Source of the DNA: JAVDCA01 sp035293985
GTDB taxonomy: Bacteria; Pseudomonadota; Alphaproteobacteria; Rhizobiales; Xanthobacteraceae
NCBI GenBank assembly: GCA_035293985.1
Contig: DATGLS010000031.1
Coordinates: 186,001 to 250,000 of the forward strand
Direction: 5' to 3'
Length of the DNA: 64,000 bases
Part shown: in pieces, positions 42,916-53,000 of the stretch
Layout: every line of letters starts with the position of its first letter
Numbering within the stretch: the stretch's first letter is position 1
Program-made: the position numbers and the translations under genes
Notes under the pieces: model-generated
Databases searched by the model: none
What the model was told of the DNA's origin: nothing
Seen by the model: only the letters and a program-made list of their open reading frames with translations

Positions 42916-44094
42916 CTAGGCTGCCGGCACCAGCGAGAAGCGCGGATCCGCGGCGAGGCAGTCGGCGACCGGCAGGCCGAGCTCGCGCCGCACGACGTTG
43001 GTGCCCTGCACCAGCGCGACGATCTTGTAGAAGGCGTGGCGCCGGCTCATGCCTTCGCGGCCCATGCCGCAATCGGAGCTGATGACCAGCCGCTCGACCG
43101 GGATGTGCGCGAGCGCGCGGCGGATGTGATCGGCGATCTCCTCCGGACGCTCGACCTGCAGGGTATGGTGATCGATCACGCCGATCGCGATCTTCTTGTC
43201 GGTGATCATCTGGCCGAACGCCTCGAGATCGATGCCGCCGGCGCTGCACGACTCGAAGGTGATGACGTCGGCATCGACCTTGTCGAGCATCTCGAGTGCG
43301 CCCTTGTAGCTCATGACGTGGGTGAACATGCGCTGCTGCGACGGGTTGCCCCAGCAGGTGTGGCACCACACCTCGGTCTTGGCCCGCAGGCCTCTCACGG
43401 TGCGGTTGAACACCTCGACGCTGAACTCGGGGTTGATCACCTCGTTGACGAGCTTGCGCGCCGCCAGCATGTGGATCTGCGGCTCCTCGAACTGGATCAC
43501 CGGGCAGCCGGCGTCGGCGAGATCGTGCAGCTCGGCATTGAGTGCGTCGGCGATCGCGAGAATGCGATCGCGAATGCTCTTGTAGTGACGGTCCTCGACC
43601 GCAAAAGCGATGAGCTCGGGGCCGATGGTGCCGAACTTGACCGGCTTCCGCGTGAGCCGCTGCGCCACCTTCCACACCGCGGCGTATTGCAGGTCGCCGC
43701 GGCTGACCGGCCCGACGATCCCGGGCATGACCCGCGATTCGAGATAGTCGTGCAGGATGTGCCCGGGCGGGAAGCTGACCGCCCGGCCCGCCGGCGTGAT
43801 TTGTGGATGGAAGCGGTCGAAGCCGCCCATGTGGCGCGGCGGATAGTTGGTCCAGCTCTGGCCGCCGACGTCGCTGTCGAAATGCGCATCGCCATCCGTC
43901 ACGATGTCGAGGCCGGCGATCTCCTGCTCGTGCAAATAGACCGAGACCGCGTCGGTGTATTGCTCGCGGAACTGAGTGTTGACCATCGCCTCGATGAAGC
44001 TCTGCGTGCCGATGTTCCTGGTGTACCAGCTCGGGCGCGGCAAAGATCCAGTGATGGTCGTCGGCAATTTGATGTCCTTGGTCGCACGCAGCAT
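42916..44094 (-). CDS. MetE-core-like methyltransferase, paralogue 2
   Basis: A 392-residue paralogue of the gene at 38757-39944. It keeps TTITGSLPRPSWY, the zinc ligands in EVWCHTCWGNPSQQR and ISSDCGMGREGMS, and the end VALVQGTNVVRRELGLP. The inner loops differ, suggesting a different substrate or a partnered subunit. GAGGGG lies before the ATG. It leads a transcript with the Gfo/Idh/MocA gene, and is divergent from the ABC binding protein gene across 160 bp. Confidence 0.8.
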   Translation of the reverse strand: MLRATKDIKLPTTITGSLPRPSWYTRNIGTQSFIEAMVNTQFREQYTDAVSVYLHEQEIAGLDIVTDGDAHFDSDVGGQSWTNYPPRHMGGFDRFHPQITPAGRAVSFPPGHILHDYLESRVMPGIVGPVSRGDLQYAAVWKVAQRLTRKPVKFGTIGPELIAFAVEDRHYKSIRDRILAIADALNAELHDLADAGCPVIQFEEPQIHMLAARKLVNEVINPEFSVEVFNRTVRGLRAKTEVWCHTCWGNPSQQRMFTHVMSYKGALEMLDKVDADVITFESCSAGGIDLEAFGQMITDKKIAIGVIDHHTLQVERPEEIADHIRRALAHIPVERLVISSDCGMGREGMSRRHAFYKIVALVQGTNVVRRELGLPVADCLAADPRFSLVPAA

Positions 44095-44254
44095 CGTCCC
44101 CTCACCGTCCTATGTTTCTGTCCGGCGCCATTATCGATCTCCGAGCCGGATCGGCGGGCAGCTGCCCACAGCTTGGCGCCTCAGTCGACGTGCGTATATC
44201 ATCGATCCCAGCGCGGAATAATCGCGAAGCGTGTCGCAGGTCTGGGAGGGAATG

Positions 44255-45508
44255 ATGACGTGGCTTTCACGCGCGGCACTGCCGCTGGGTCTCGCCGCCG
44301 GCGTGCTCGGCGCATCGATGCCGGCAAGCGCCCAGGAGCTCAAAATCGGATTCCTGGCCCCGCGCACCGGCATCTTCGCCCAGCTCGGCACCGACATGGT
44401 CAACGGCTTCCAGATGTATCTCGACGAGCACGGCGGCAAGCTCGGCGGCGCCAAGGTGACGTTCACGGTCGAGGACGACCAGGGCCGGCCCGACGTCGAC
44501 GTCGCCAAAGCGAAGAAGCTCATCCTGCAGGACAAGGTGGACATGCTGGTGGGCGCGGTGCTCGCCTCGTCCGCCTATGCGCTGGCGCCGGTCTCGACCG
44601 CCGAGAAGACGCTCTATGTGGCGACCGTCTCGACCGCCGACGATCTCGCGCAGCGCCAGGTCGACAAGTATCCCTACCTGGTGCTCTCGGGATGGGTGTC
44701 GTCGCAGCCCAACCATCCGCTCGGCCAGTGGGCGTGCGACCAGGGTTACAAGCGCATCGCGGCGATCGCCGCCGATTACGCCTTCGGCTACGAGCAGCTC
44801 GGCGGCTTTCAGCAGAGCTTCGAGGACTGCGGCGGCAAGATCGTGCAGAAGATCTGGGTGCCGATCGGCACCAAGGATTTCGGCCCCTATATTCCGACAC
44901 TGAAGGGCGATATCGACGCCATCTTCACCCTGATGGTCGGTCCGATGTCGCTGCAGTTTCCCAAGCAGCTGCGCTCGCTCGGCAACAAGAAGCCGATCGT
45001 CGGCGGCGGCACGAGCTACGACGAGTTCGCCCTTCCGTTCATGGGCGACGAGGTGATCGGCGACGTTTCGGCACTGCAATACTCGGCCGCGCTGGAGACG
45101 CCGGCGAACGAGACTTTCGTCAAGACCTACCGCGCGAAATACAACAAGGTGCCGTCCTACTATTCCGAGGTGAACTACGCCGCGGCCAAATGGATCGACC
45201 TGACGCTCGCCAAGCTCAACGGCCGCTATCCCGGGCCGGTCGAGTTCATCAAGACCATGTCGACCATCGAGCTCGACGCGCCGCGCGGGCCGGTGCGGCT
45301 CGATCTTTCGACCAAGAGCCCGATCCAGAACATCTACATCAAGAAGGTCGAGAAGAAGAAGATGTTCGGCTATCCGAACGCCGAGCTGTGGAACACGGTG
45401 ATCAAGACCTATCCGGCGGTGAGCACGTTCTGGACCTACGACAAAGCCAAGTTCCTGGCGCAGCCGGTCTACAGCCGCGATTTCCCGCCCTGCAAATATT
45501 GCGAATAG
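44255..45508 (+). CDS. ABC-type binding protein, branched-chain amino acid/urea family
   Basis: A 417-residue periplasmic binding protein. The signal peptide MTWLSRAALPLGLAAG ends at ASAQE; the mature start ELKIGFLAPRTGIFAQ is typical of Leu/Ile/Val-type binding proteins (peripla_BP_6). Later blocks are VEDDQGRPDV and YAFGYEQLGGF. GGAGG lies five bases before the second of two adjacent ATGs (44255), which I used; 44252 and a GTG at 44231 are alternatives. No permease or ATPase gene is near, so it is an orphan. The ligand is unknown, perhaps an aromatic or other acid used by the neighbours. Confidence 0.85.
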   Translation: MTWLSRAALPLGLAAGVLGASMPASAQELKIGFLAPRTGIFAQLGTDMVNGFQMYLDEHGGKLGGAKVTFTVEDDQGRPDVDVAKAKKLILQDKVDMLVGAVLASSAYALAPVSTAEKTLYVATVSTADDLAQRQVDKYPYLVLSGWVSSQPNHPLGQWACDQGYKRIAAIAADYAFGYEQLGGFQQSFEDCGGKIVQKIWVPIGTKDFGPYIPTLKGDIDAIFTLMVGPMSLQFPKQLRSLGNKKPIVGGGTSYDEFALPFMGDEVIGDVSALQYSAALETPANETFVKTYRAKYNKVPSYYSEVNYAAAKWIDLTLAKLNGRYPGPVEFIKTMSTIELDAPRGPVRLDLSTKSPIQNIYIKKVEKKKMFGYPNAELWNTVIKTYPAVSTFWTYDKAKFLAQPVYSRDFPPCKYCE

Positions 45509-45518
45509 AGGCGGTGAG

Positions 45519-46445
45519 TTATCTCACCACGTCGCTCCACGCCGGACAGGTGCGCCGCTCGAACGGCGCCAGCCACACCTGATAGTTGCTCCGGTCGATC
45601 ACCTCGGTCGGCAGCATGATCCGCTCCGGCAGCGACTCGCCGTCGAGGCAACGCAGCGCGGCGCGGGCGCAGGTGCAGCCGATCTTGAACATGTCGAAAT
45701 CGAAGCTCGCCAGCATGCGGCCGGCGGCGATCTCCTTCACGGCGGCGAGGATCCCGTTGATGCCAATGACGACTGCGCTGCGCTTCGCTTCCTCGAGCGC
45801 CTCGAGCGCGCCGAGGGCCATCCCGTCATTGGCCGAGAGCACGGCGTCGATGCGCGCGTGATCGCACAGGAACTGCGCCATGACGCGCTTGCCATCCGGC
45901 TGCTGGAACATGCCGACGCCGGAGGCGAGCACCTCGATCGCGGGCGCCTCGGCAAAGGCGCGGCGGTAGCCGGCGACGCGGGCGCGGTTGGTCGACGCCC
46001 GCGGCGGGCCTTCGAGCACGACGATGCGGCCATGCCCGCCCATTTCGGCGAACAGATACTTCGCCTGGCGGTAGCCGATATCCTCGTCATCGGCGCCGAC
46101 GAAGGTGATGAATTTTCCCGGCAGCGGGTTCGAGGCGAGCACGATCGGGATGCCGGCGGCGTTGAGCTGCTTCACCGGATCGACCATGGCGACATCGTCG
46201 ACCGGGATGAAGATGACGATGTCCGGCTTATCCCTCAGCACCTGCGCGACGAAGGCCCTCTGCTCGTCGACATTGTCGGGCTGCGTGGGCACGAAATGCA
46301 CGGTCGCCGCGCCGTTGGCGCGGGCCACCTGGTCGACCGCGAAGCGAAACGCCGCATAGGCCGGATTGGTCGAATTCTTGGTGAAGACCGCGATGGTCTT
46401 GGCATTCGCAGGGGGTTGCGTGGGGGCCGACATCAAATAGTCCAT
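45519..46445 (-). CDS. Periplasmic-binding-protein-like protein without a signal peptide
   Basis: A 308-residue protein of the RbsB/LacI sugar-binding fold (peripla_BP_4). It starts KTIAVFTKNSTNPAYAAF, contains IVIFIPVDDVAMVDPVKQL and GIPIVLASNP, and ends with a DFDMFKIGCTCARAAL block. Ribose-like sugars are typical ligands. No signal peptide can be found at any plausible start, and there is no DNA-binding helix-turn-helix, so it is neither a usual binding protein nor a LacI regulator. It converges on the other binding protein, 10 bp away. It may be a cytoplasmic sensor, or the signal peptide may have been lost. Confidence 0.78.
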   Translation of the reverse strand: MDYLMSAPTQPPANAKTIAVFTKNSTNPAYAAFRFAVDQVARANGAATVHFVPTQPDNVDEQRAFVAQVLRDKPDIVIFIPVDDVAMVDPVKQLNAAGIPIVLASNPLPGKFITFVGADDEDIGYRQAKYLFAEMGGHGRIVVLEGPPRASTNRARVAGYRRAFAEAPAIEVLASGVGMFQQPDGKRVMAQFLCDHARIDAVLSANDGMALGALEALEEAKRSAVVIGINGILAAVKEIAAGRMLASFDFDMFKIGCTCARAALRCLDGESLPERIMLPTEVIDRSNYQVWLAPFERRTCPAWSDVVR

Positions 46446-46661
46446 GGATGAAACCGGCGGCGTGCGCGGTCGGAGCAAGGATTGATAAACCCTACCGGAC
46501 TGGTGAGCTCTGCCACAACAGCGCGGGCGAGGCTCGAAGCCGGTGATGGCCGCCGCCGATCGCCGCCGTGAAGCCGCGGCGGAACTCGCTTCAGAGCTTG
46601 TTAACTAGGTGGATTCATCAAGGCTTGTGGTGTGCAGCGTATAGTGCGCGTGGGGATCAAC

Positions 46662-49250
46662 ATGCGCCCGTTCGCGACCCTGCGGAAATGGTTGGGAGCT
46701 CATCGCCGGCGAACGCAGTTCGCGCGGGCGCTGCGCGCCCGCATGGCCAAGAAGGACGCGCGATTCCGCGCCGCGCAAAGCGCCGCAGCCGCGGAGCATG
46801 CCGAGCTGAGCGCGCTCGCGGCACGTTTCGACACGGCGATGAACAACATGTCGCAAGGCCTGTGCTTCTTCGACGGGCAACAGCGGCTGATCACCTGCAA
46901 TCGCCGCTACACCGAGATGTACGGCCTCGATGCCGCAGGCGTGCATCCGGGCATGCAGCTCAAGGAGATCGTCGCGCTGCGGTTTGCAGCCGGAAGCTGC
47001 CCGAAGATGAGCCCGGAGCAGTACCTCACCTGGCGCGACAACATCGCGGTGTCGATGGAGCCGACCGACACCATCGTCGAGCTCGCCAACGGCCGCGTGT
47101 TCGAGATCCGCCACCGGCCGATGCCCGACGGCGGCTGGGTCGCGACCCACGAGGACGTCACCGACAGATTCCAGGCGCAGCAGGCCCTGGCTTCGGCCAA
47201 GGCCAATGCCGAGCGCGCCGAAGCCGAGGCGCGCGCCGCCCACACGCGGCTGGTCGATGCGCTCGACCTCATCCCGGAAGGCCTGGTGATCTTCGACCAG
47301 GACGACCGCTTCGTGCTGTGGAATCGGTCATATCAGGAAATGTTCGATCCGGCCGGCGAGGTCATCAAGCACGGCGCCACGTTCGAGGACGTGCTGCGCA
47401 TCCGTCTCGCGCGCGGCTGCTTCCCGGAAGCGGTCGGCCGCGAGGCGGAATGGCTCGTGGAGCGGCTCGCGCAGCACCGCCAGCCCCAGTTCCGGCTCGA
47501 GCAACAGATCGCACCTGGCCGCTGGTGCCGGATCGAGGAGCGGCGCACCCAAACCGGCGGCATCGGCCTGCGCGTCGACATCACCGACCTCAAGGAGCGC
47601 GAGGACAAGTTCAGGCTGCTGTTCGACAGCAACCCGGTGCCGATGTGGGTGTTCGATCGCGAGACGCTCGGCTTCCTTGCCGTCAACGATGCCGTCGTCT
47701 CGCACTACGGCTACTCGCGCGAGCAATTCCTGCGCATGACGCTGCTCGATATCCGGCCGCGCGAGGACTGGGACGCGTTGCGCGCGATCGCGACCTCGAG
47801 CGACGATACACGCCGCCGCGGCTGCTCATGGCGCCATATCAAGGCCGACGGCAGCCTGATCGAGGTGCAGACCTACGGACGATCCATCAGCTATCAAGGC
47901 CGGACCGCCGTGATGGTGGCGATCATCGATGTCACCGAACGCAATCGCGCAGAGCGCGCCATCGCGCACGGCGCGACACACGATCCGCTGACCGACCTTC
48001 CCAACCGTGCCGCGCTCGACCGCCACTTCCGCGAGCTGCTCGGCGACCCGCAGCGCCGCGACGGCATCTTCGCGGTGCTGTGCATCGATCTCGACCGTTT
48101 CAAGGAGATCAACGACCTGCACGGGCACTCGGTCGGCGACGCGGTGCTGTGCGAGGTGTCGCGGCGCCTGCGTGCGGCCTGCGAGGGCGTCTTCCTGGCG
48201 CGCATCGGCGGTGACGAGTTCATCGCCGTCGCGGCGCTCGACCCGGCGCGCCTCACCGACCTTATCGAACGGCTCGAGCACGTTCTGGACGAGGACCTCG
48301 CGATCGACGATCACGTCTTCCCGATCGGGCTCAGCATCGGCATCTCGATGCATCCGCGCGACGGGCACGACGCCACCACCCTGATCGCCAATGCGGATGC
48401 CGCCCTCTATCGAGCGAAGCACGAGGGCCGCGGCACGACCCGCGTCTTCACCTCGGACATGGACCAGCAGCTGCGCGAGCGGCGGGCGCTCGAGCGCGAC
48501 CTGCGCGGCGCGATCGAGAACAACGAGCTGCGCCTCGAATATCAGCCGCAATCGCGGCCGGACGGAGAAATCACCGGCTTCGAGGCGCTGCTGCGCTGGC
48601 ACCACCCGGTGCACGGCATCGTCAGCCCCGGCGATTTCATCCCGATCGCGGAGGAGTCGGGGCTGATCATCGAGCTCGGCGAGTGGGTGCTGCGCCAGGC
48701 TTGCACGGAGGCGGCGGCGTGGCCGCGGCCGCTGCGGGTTTCCGTCAACGTCTCGGCGGTGCAGTTCCGCCGCGGCGACCTGCAAGGCCTCGTGCACGCG
48801 GTGCTGCTCGAGACCGGCCTCGCGCCCGAGCGGCTGGAGCTCGAGATCACCGAAGGGGTGCTGATCGAGAACCTGTCGCGCGCCGCGGCGGTGCTGCGCA
48901 ACCTCAAGGCGCTCGGCATCCGCATCGCGCTCGACGACTTCGGCACCGGCTACTCGTCGCTGTCCTACCTGCAGTCGTTCCCGCTCGACCTCATCAAGAT
49001 CGACCGCCGCTTCATCAGCAGTCTCGAGGAGCGCAACGACTCGATCGCGATCGTGCGCGCCGTGATCGGCCTCGCGCACGGCCTGCGGCTGCCGGTCGTC
49101 GCCGAGGGCGTCGAGACCGCCGAGCAGCGCGATATGCTGATACGGGAAGGCTGCGACGAGCTGCAGGGCTTCTTCATCGGGCGGCCACTGCCGATCGAGC
49201 GCTACGCCGAGCTCGTCGGGACGCGAATGCGGATCGCGGCCGAGGGGTGA
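46662..49250 (+). CDS. PAS-GGDEF-EAL cyclic-di-GMP enzyme
   Basis: An 862-residue cytoplasmic signalling protein. Three PAS-type domains span about 45-165, 185-300 and 305-430 (NMSQGLCFFDGQQRL; LIPEGLVIFDQDD; NPVPMWVFDRETL), separated by a coiled linker. The GGDEF domain (about 440-600) has an intact RIGGDEF. The EAL domain (about 610-855) has EALLRW, EITEGVL, DDFGTGYSS and an EGVET loop. Both halves look catalytic, and the RxxD inhibitory site is absent. It makes and degrades cyclic-di-GMP, probably in response to a PAS-bound ligand. The ATG at 46662 follows a GGGA; a GTG at 46632 is possible. Confidence 0.92.
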   Translation: MRPFATLRKWLGAHRRRTQFARALRARMAKKDARFRAAQSAAAAEHAELSALAARFDTAMNNMSQGLCFFDGQQRLITCNRRYTEMYGLDAAGVHPGMQLKEIVALRFAAGSCPKMSPEQYLTWRDNIAVSMEPTDTIVELANGRVFEIRHRPMPDGGWVATHEDVTDRFQAQQALASAKANAERAEAEARAAHTRLVDALDLIPEGLVIFDQDDRFVLWNRSYQEMFDPAGEVIKHGATFEDVLRIRLARGCFPEAVGREAEWLVERLAQHRQPQFRLEQQIAPGRWCRIEERRTQTGGIGLRVDITDLKEREDKFRLLFDSNPVPMWVFDRETLGFLAVNDAVVSHYGYSREQFLRMTLLDIRPREDWDALRAIATSSDDTRRRGCSWRHIKADGSLIEVQTYGRSISYQGRTAVMVAIIDVTERNRAERAIAHGATHDPLTDLPNRAALDRHFRELLGDPQRRDGIFAVLCIDLDRFKEINDLHGHSVGDAVLCEVSRRLRAACEGVFLARIGGDEFIAVAALDPARLTDLIERLEHVLDEDLAIDDHVFPIGLSIGISMHPRDGHDATTLIANADAALYRAKHEGRGTTRVFTSDMDQQLRERRALERDLRGAIENNELRLEYQPQSRPDGEITGFEALLRWHHPVHGIVSPGDFIPIAEESGLIIELGEWVLRQACTEAAAWPRPLRVSVNVSAVQFRRGDLQGLVHAVLLETGLAPERLELEITEGVLIENLSRAAAVLRNLKALGIRIALDDFGTGYSSLSYLQSFPLDLIKIDRRFISSLEERNDSIAIVRAVIGLAHGLRLPVVAEGVETAEQRDMLIREGCDELQGFFIGRPLPIERYAELVGTRMRIAAEG

Positions 49251-49271
49251 GGCCGGGACCTCCCTGCTCTA

Positions 49272-49868
49272 TCAATCCATTTTCTCGTGACCGCCGATTC
49301 CGCCCGGCGCCAGGCTGCGGAAGGTGATCGAGTAACGCAGCGTCTCGAGCGGCGGAATGCTGTGCTCCCAGTCGGTGCGCGAGGAACCGCGCAACAGATA
49401 AGCCGAACGCGGCTGCGCGGCGAGCGAGCGACGCTCCCATCCGCTGCCCAGCTTGCGGCGCAGGCGGAAGGTGCAGGGCGAGAGCAGCGAGATGCCGATC
49501 ACGTCGCCGAAGGCGGGCCGGTCACGATGCCAGCCGATGCCGGCGCCGGGAGAATATTCGATGACGAGCGCGTGCTCGAGCGCGCCGGGATCGAGGCCCG
49601 CAAAAGCCGCCGCGCGTGCCCGTACCGGCAGCAGGAAATCGGGGATGCGGCCGGACTGTTGCAGGCCGCCGCCGTTGAAGTCGTAGCTCCAGCCGAACGA
49701 CACTGTCCGGCGCTTGCCGAGAAAGCCGTGGAATTCGAACGCGCGGAACGGCAGCTGCGCCATCTCGGCGACCAGCGCCTGCTCCTCGTCGGACGAGATC
49801 ACGTCCGGCGCATAGCGCATGCCGTCGGGCAGCTCGTTGGGCGCGCCGAACAGATCGCCCTGGCTCAT
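49272..49868 (-). CDS. alkB: AlkB-type DNA/RNA demethylase
   Basis: A 198-residue 2-oxoglutarate oxygenase. The iron site HxD is in GIGWHRDRPAF, the second His in DWEHSIPP, and the 2-oxoglutarate Arg in RYSITFRSL. SFGWSYDFNG is the substrate-loop region. The family repairs N1-methyladenine and N3-methylcytosine. AAGGA lies before the ATG at 49868. It is divergent from the lhr helicase gene across 188 bp, so both may share a damage-responsive promoter region. Confidence 0.9.
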   Translation of the reverse strand: MSQGDLFGAPNELPDGMRYAPDVISSDEEQALVAEMAQLPFRAFEFHGFLGKRRTVSFGWSYDFNGGGLQQSGRIPDFLLPVRARAAAFAGLDPGALEHALVIEYSPGAGIGWHRDRPAFGDVIGISLLSPCTFRLRRKLGSGWERRSLAAQPRSAYLLRGSSRTDWEHSIPPLETLRYSITFRSLAPGGIGGHEKMD

Positions 49869-50056
49869 AACGGGTTCCTTGCGCGCAGAAGCTTTGTTCA
49901 TGGCTGCATATATTTGTATTGACGGGTCGGATTGCACCTGGGTGCGCGGGAACCCATATGCGGAAGGCGCCCGCAAATGCCGGATTGCTGGCGCCGCGGC
50001 GGTGCGCATCACCGGCTTTGCCGGCGTTGCCGTCAGATCGTACAATCCCAGCGCCT

Positions 50057-53000
50057 ATGAATCCCGAGTCCCTATTCCATCCCGCCGTGGCCGCCTGGTT
50101 CGCCGGCGCTTTCACGGCCCCGACGCCTGCGCAGGCGGAAGCGTGGCCGGCGATTGCGGGCGGCCGCAACGTGCTGCTCGCGGCGCCGACCGGATCGGGC
50201 AAGACGCTGGCGGCGTTCCTGGCGGCGATCGATCACCTGGTGCGGCAAGGACTCGACGGCCGGCTCGAGGATGCGACGCAGGTCGTCTACGTGTCGCCGC
50301 TCAAGGCGCTCTCGAACGACATCCAAAAGAACCTCGAAGCGCCGCTCGCCGGCATTCGCGCGGCGCTGAAAGCGCAAGGGTTGCCCGACGTCGAGATCCG
50401 CACCTGGGTGCGCACCGGCGATACACCTGCGGCCGAGCGCGCGCGTGCGCACCGGCGGCCGCCGCACATCGTGGTGACGACGCCGGAGTCGCTCTACATC
50501 CTGCTCGGCTCGGAGTCGGGCCGCAAGATGCTGGCGACGACGCGCAGCGTCATCGTCGACGAGATCCATGCGCTCGCGCCCAACAAGCGCGGCACCCATC
50601 TGGCGCTGTCGCTCGAGCGGCTGGAGGCCCTGTGCGGTCGGACCCTGTTGCGGATCGGTCTGTCGGCGACGCAGAAACCGATCGAGGCGATTGCGCAGTT
50701 CCTGGTCGGGGCCGGCACGGGCCGCAAGCCGCCCGCATGCAAGATCATCGACACCGGGCATCGCCGCGCCCGCGATCTCGCGCTCGAGGTGCCGGATTCG
50801 CCGCTCGAAGCCGTAATGTCGAACGAGGTGTGGGAGCAGGTCTATCGCCGGCTCGCGATGCTGATCGAGGCGCACCGCACGACGCTGATCTTCGTCAACA
50901 CGCGGCGAATGGCGGAGCGGGTGACGCGTCAGCTCTCCGACCGGCTCGGCGAGACGAATGTGGCGGCTCATCACGGCAGCCTCGCCAAGGAGGCGCGGCT
51001 CGACGCCGAGCAGCGGCTCAAGCGCGGCCAGCTGAAGGCGCTGGTCGCGACCGCCTCGCTCGAGCTCGGCATCGACATCGGCGAGGTCGATCTCGTCTGC
51101 CAGCTCGGCTCGCCGCACGGCATCGCGAGCTTCCTGCAGCGGGTCGGCCGCTCGGGCCACGCGGTCGCCGGCACGCCCAAGGGGCGCCTGTTTCCGCTGT
51201 CGCGCGACGATCTCGTCGAATGCGCCGCACTGATCGAGAGCGTGCGCCGGGGCGAGCTCGATGCGCTCACCATCCGCGAGGCGCCGCTCGACGTGCTCGC
51301 CCAGCACATCGTCGCCGAGGCCGCGGCGCGGGACTGGGACGAGGACGCGCTCTACGCCCTCGTGCGCCGCGCGATGCCGTATCGCGCGCTGCCGCGCGAG
51401 GACTTCACCGCCATCGTCGCCATGCTGGCCGAGGGCTTCAGCACGCGGCGCGGCCGCCGCGGCGCTCTCATCCACTATGACTCGGTCAATCACGTGCTGC
51501 GCGGACGGCGCGGCGCGCGGCTCACCGCGCTGACCTCGGGCGGCACCATTCCGGAGAACGCCGACTACCAGGTCCATCTCGAGCCGGACAACCACGTCAT
51601 CGGCAGCGTCAACGAGGATTTCGCCGTCGAGAGCCTGGCGGGCGACATCTTCCAGCTCGGCAACAAGAGCTACCGCATCCGCCGGGTCGAGCGCGGCGTG
51701 GTGCGGGTCGAGGACGCGCACGGCATGGCGCCGACGATCCCGTTCTGGCTCGGCGAGGCGCCGGGGCGCAGCGACGAGCTCTCCGATTCCGTGTCGCGCC
51801 TGCGCGCCGCCGTCGCGGCGCGGCTCCAGCGCGATCCCGACCCCGACGCGACCGTGGCGTGGCTCGCCGAGAACGGCATCGCGGCGCCGGCGGCGCAGCA
51901 GCTCGTGGATTATCTCGCCGCGGCCCATGCCGCGCTCGGCACGCTGCCGACGCGCGACACCATCGTGCTCGAGCGCTTCTTCGACGAGACCGGCGGCTCC
52001 CAGCTGGTGATCCATTCGCCCTATGGCAGCCGGATCAACCGCGCCTGGGGCCTCGCGCTGCGCAAACGCTTCTGCCGCAAGTTCAACTTCGAGCTCCAGG
52101 CTGCGGCGACCGAGGACAACATCGTCATCTCGCTCACCCACGCGCACAGCTTCGCGCTCGACGAGGTGATCGGCTATCTCAATTCCGCCAGCATCCGGTC
52201 GGTGCTGATCCAGGCGATGCTCGACGCGCCGATGTTCATCACCCGCTGGCGCTGGGTGATCGGCGTCGCGCTGGCCCAGCCGCGCTTCCGCGGCGGCCGC
52301 AAGGTGCCGCCGCAGCTCGCCCGCATGGGCGCCGAGGACCTGATCGGCGCGGTGTTTCCCGATCAGATCGCGTGTGCCGAGAACCTCGCCGGCGAGCGCG
52401 AGGTGCCCGACCATCCGCTGGTGCGCCAGACGATCGACGACTGCCTCGGCGAGGCGATGGACCTCGACGGGCTCACCCGCGTGCTCGAGCGCATCGAGGC
52501 GGGCGACATCCAGGTGGTGGCGCGCGACCTCACCGAGCCCTCCCCGCTCGCGCTCGAGGTCCTCTCCGCGCGGCCCTACGCGTTCCTCGACGACGCCCCG
52601 CTCGAGGAGCGGCGTACCCAGGCGGTGATGAGCCGCCGCTGGCTCTCACCCGAGGATGCCGCCGACATCGGCCGGCTCGATGCGGACGCGATCGCGCGGG
52701 TGAGAGCGGAGGCGTGGCCGGAGGCGACGAATGCGGACGAGCTGCATGATGCGCTGGTGTGGCTCGGATTTTTGAGCGAGGACGAGGCGGCTTCGGCGGG
52801 ATGGTCCGCATGGCTTGCGGATCTCGCGGCGTCACGGCGTGCAACGCGGCTGCGCACGCCGAGCGCGGCGTTGTGGGTCACGGCCGAACGCCTCAAGCAG
52901 TTTCAAGCACTGTGGCCGGGAGCAAGGCTGGATTCGCCGATCGCGCCCGCGGGCGCCGATGCGGCGCGGGCCTGGTCGAGCGACGAGGCGCTCGTCGAAA

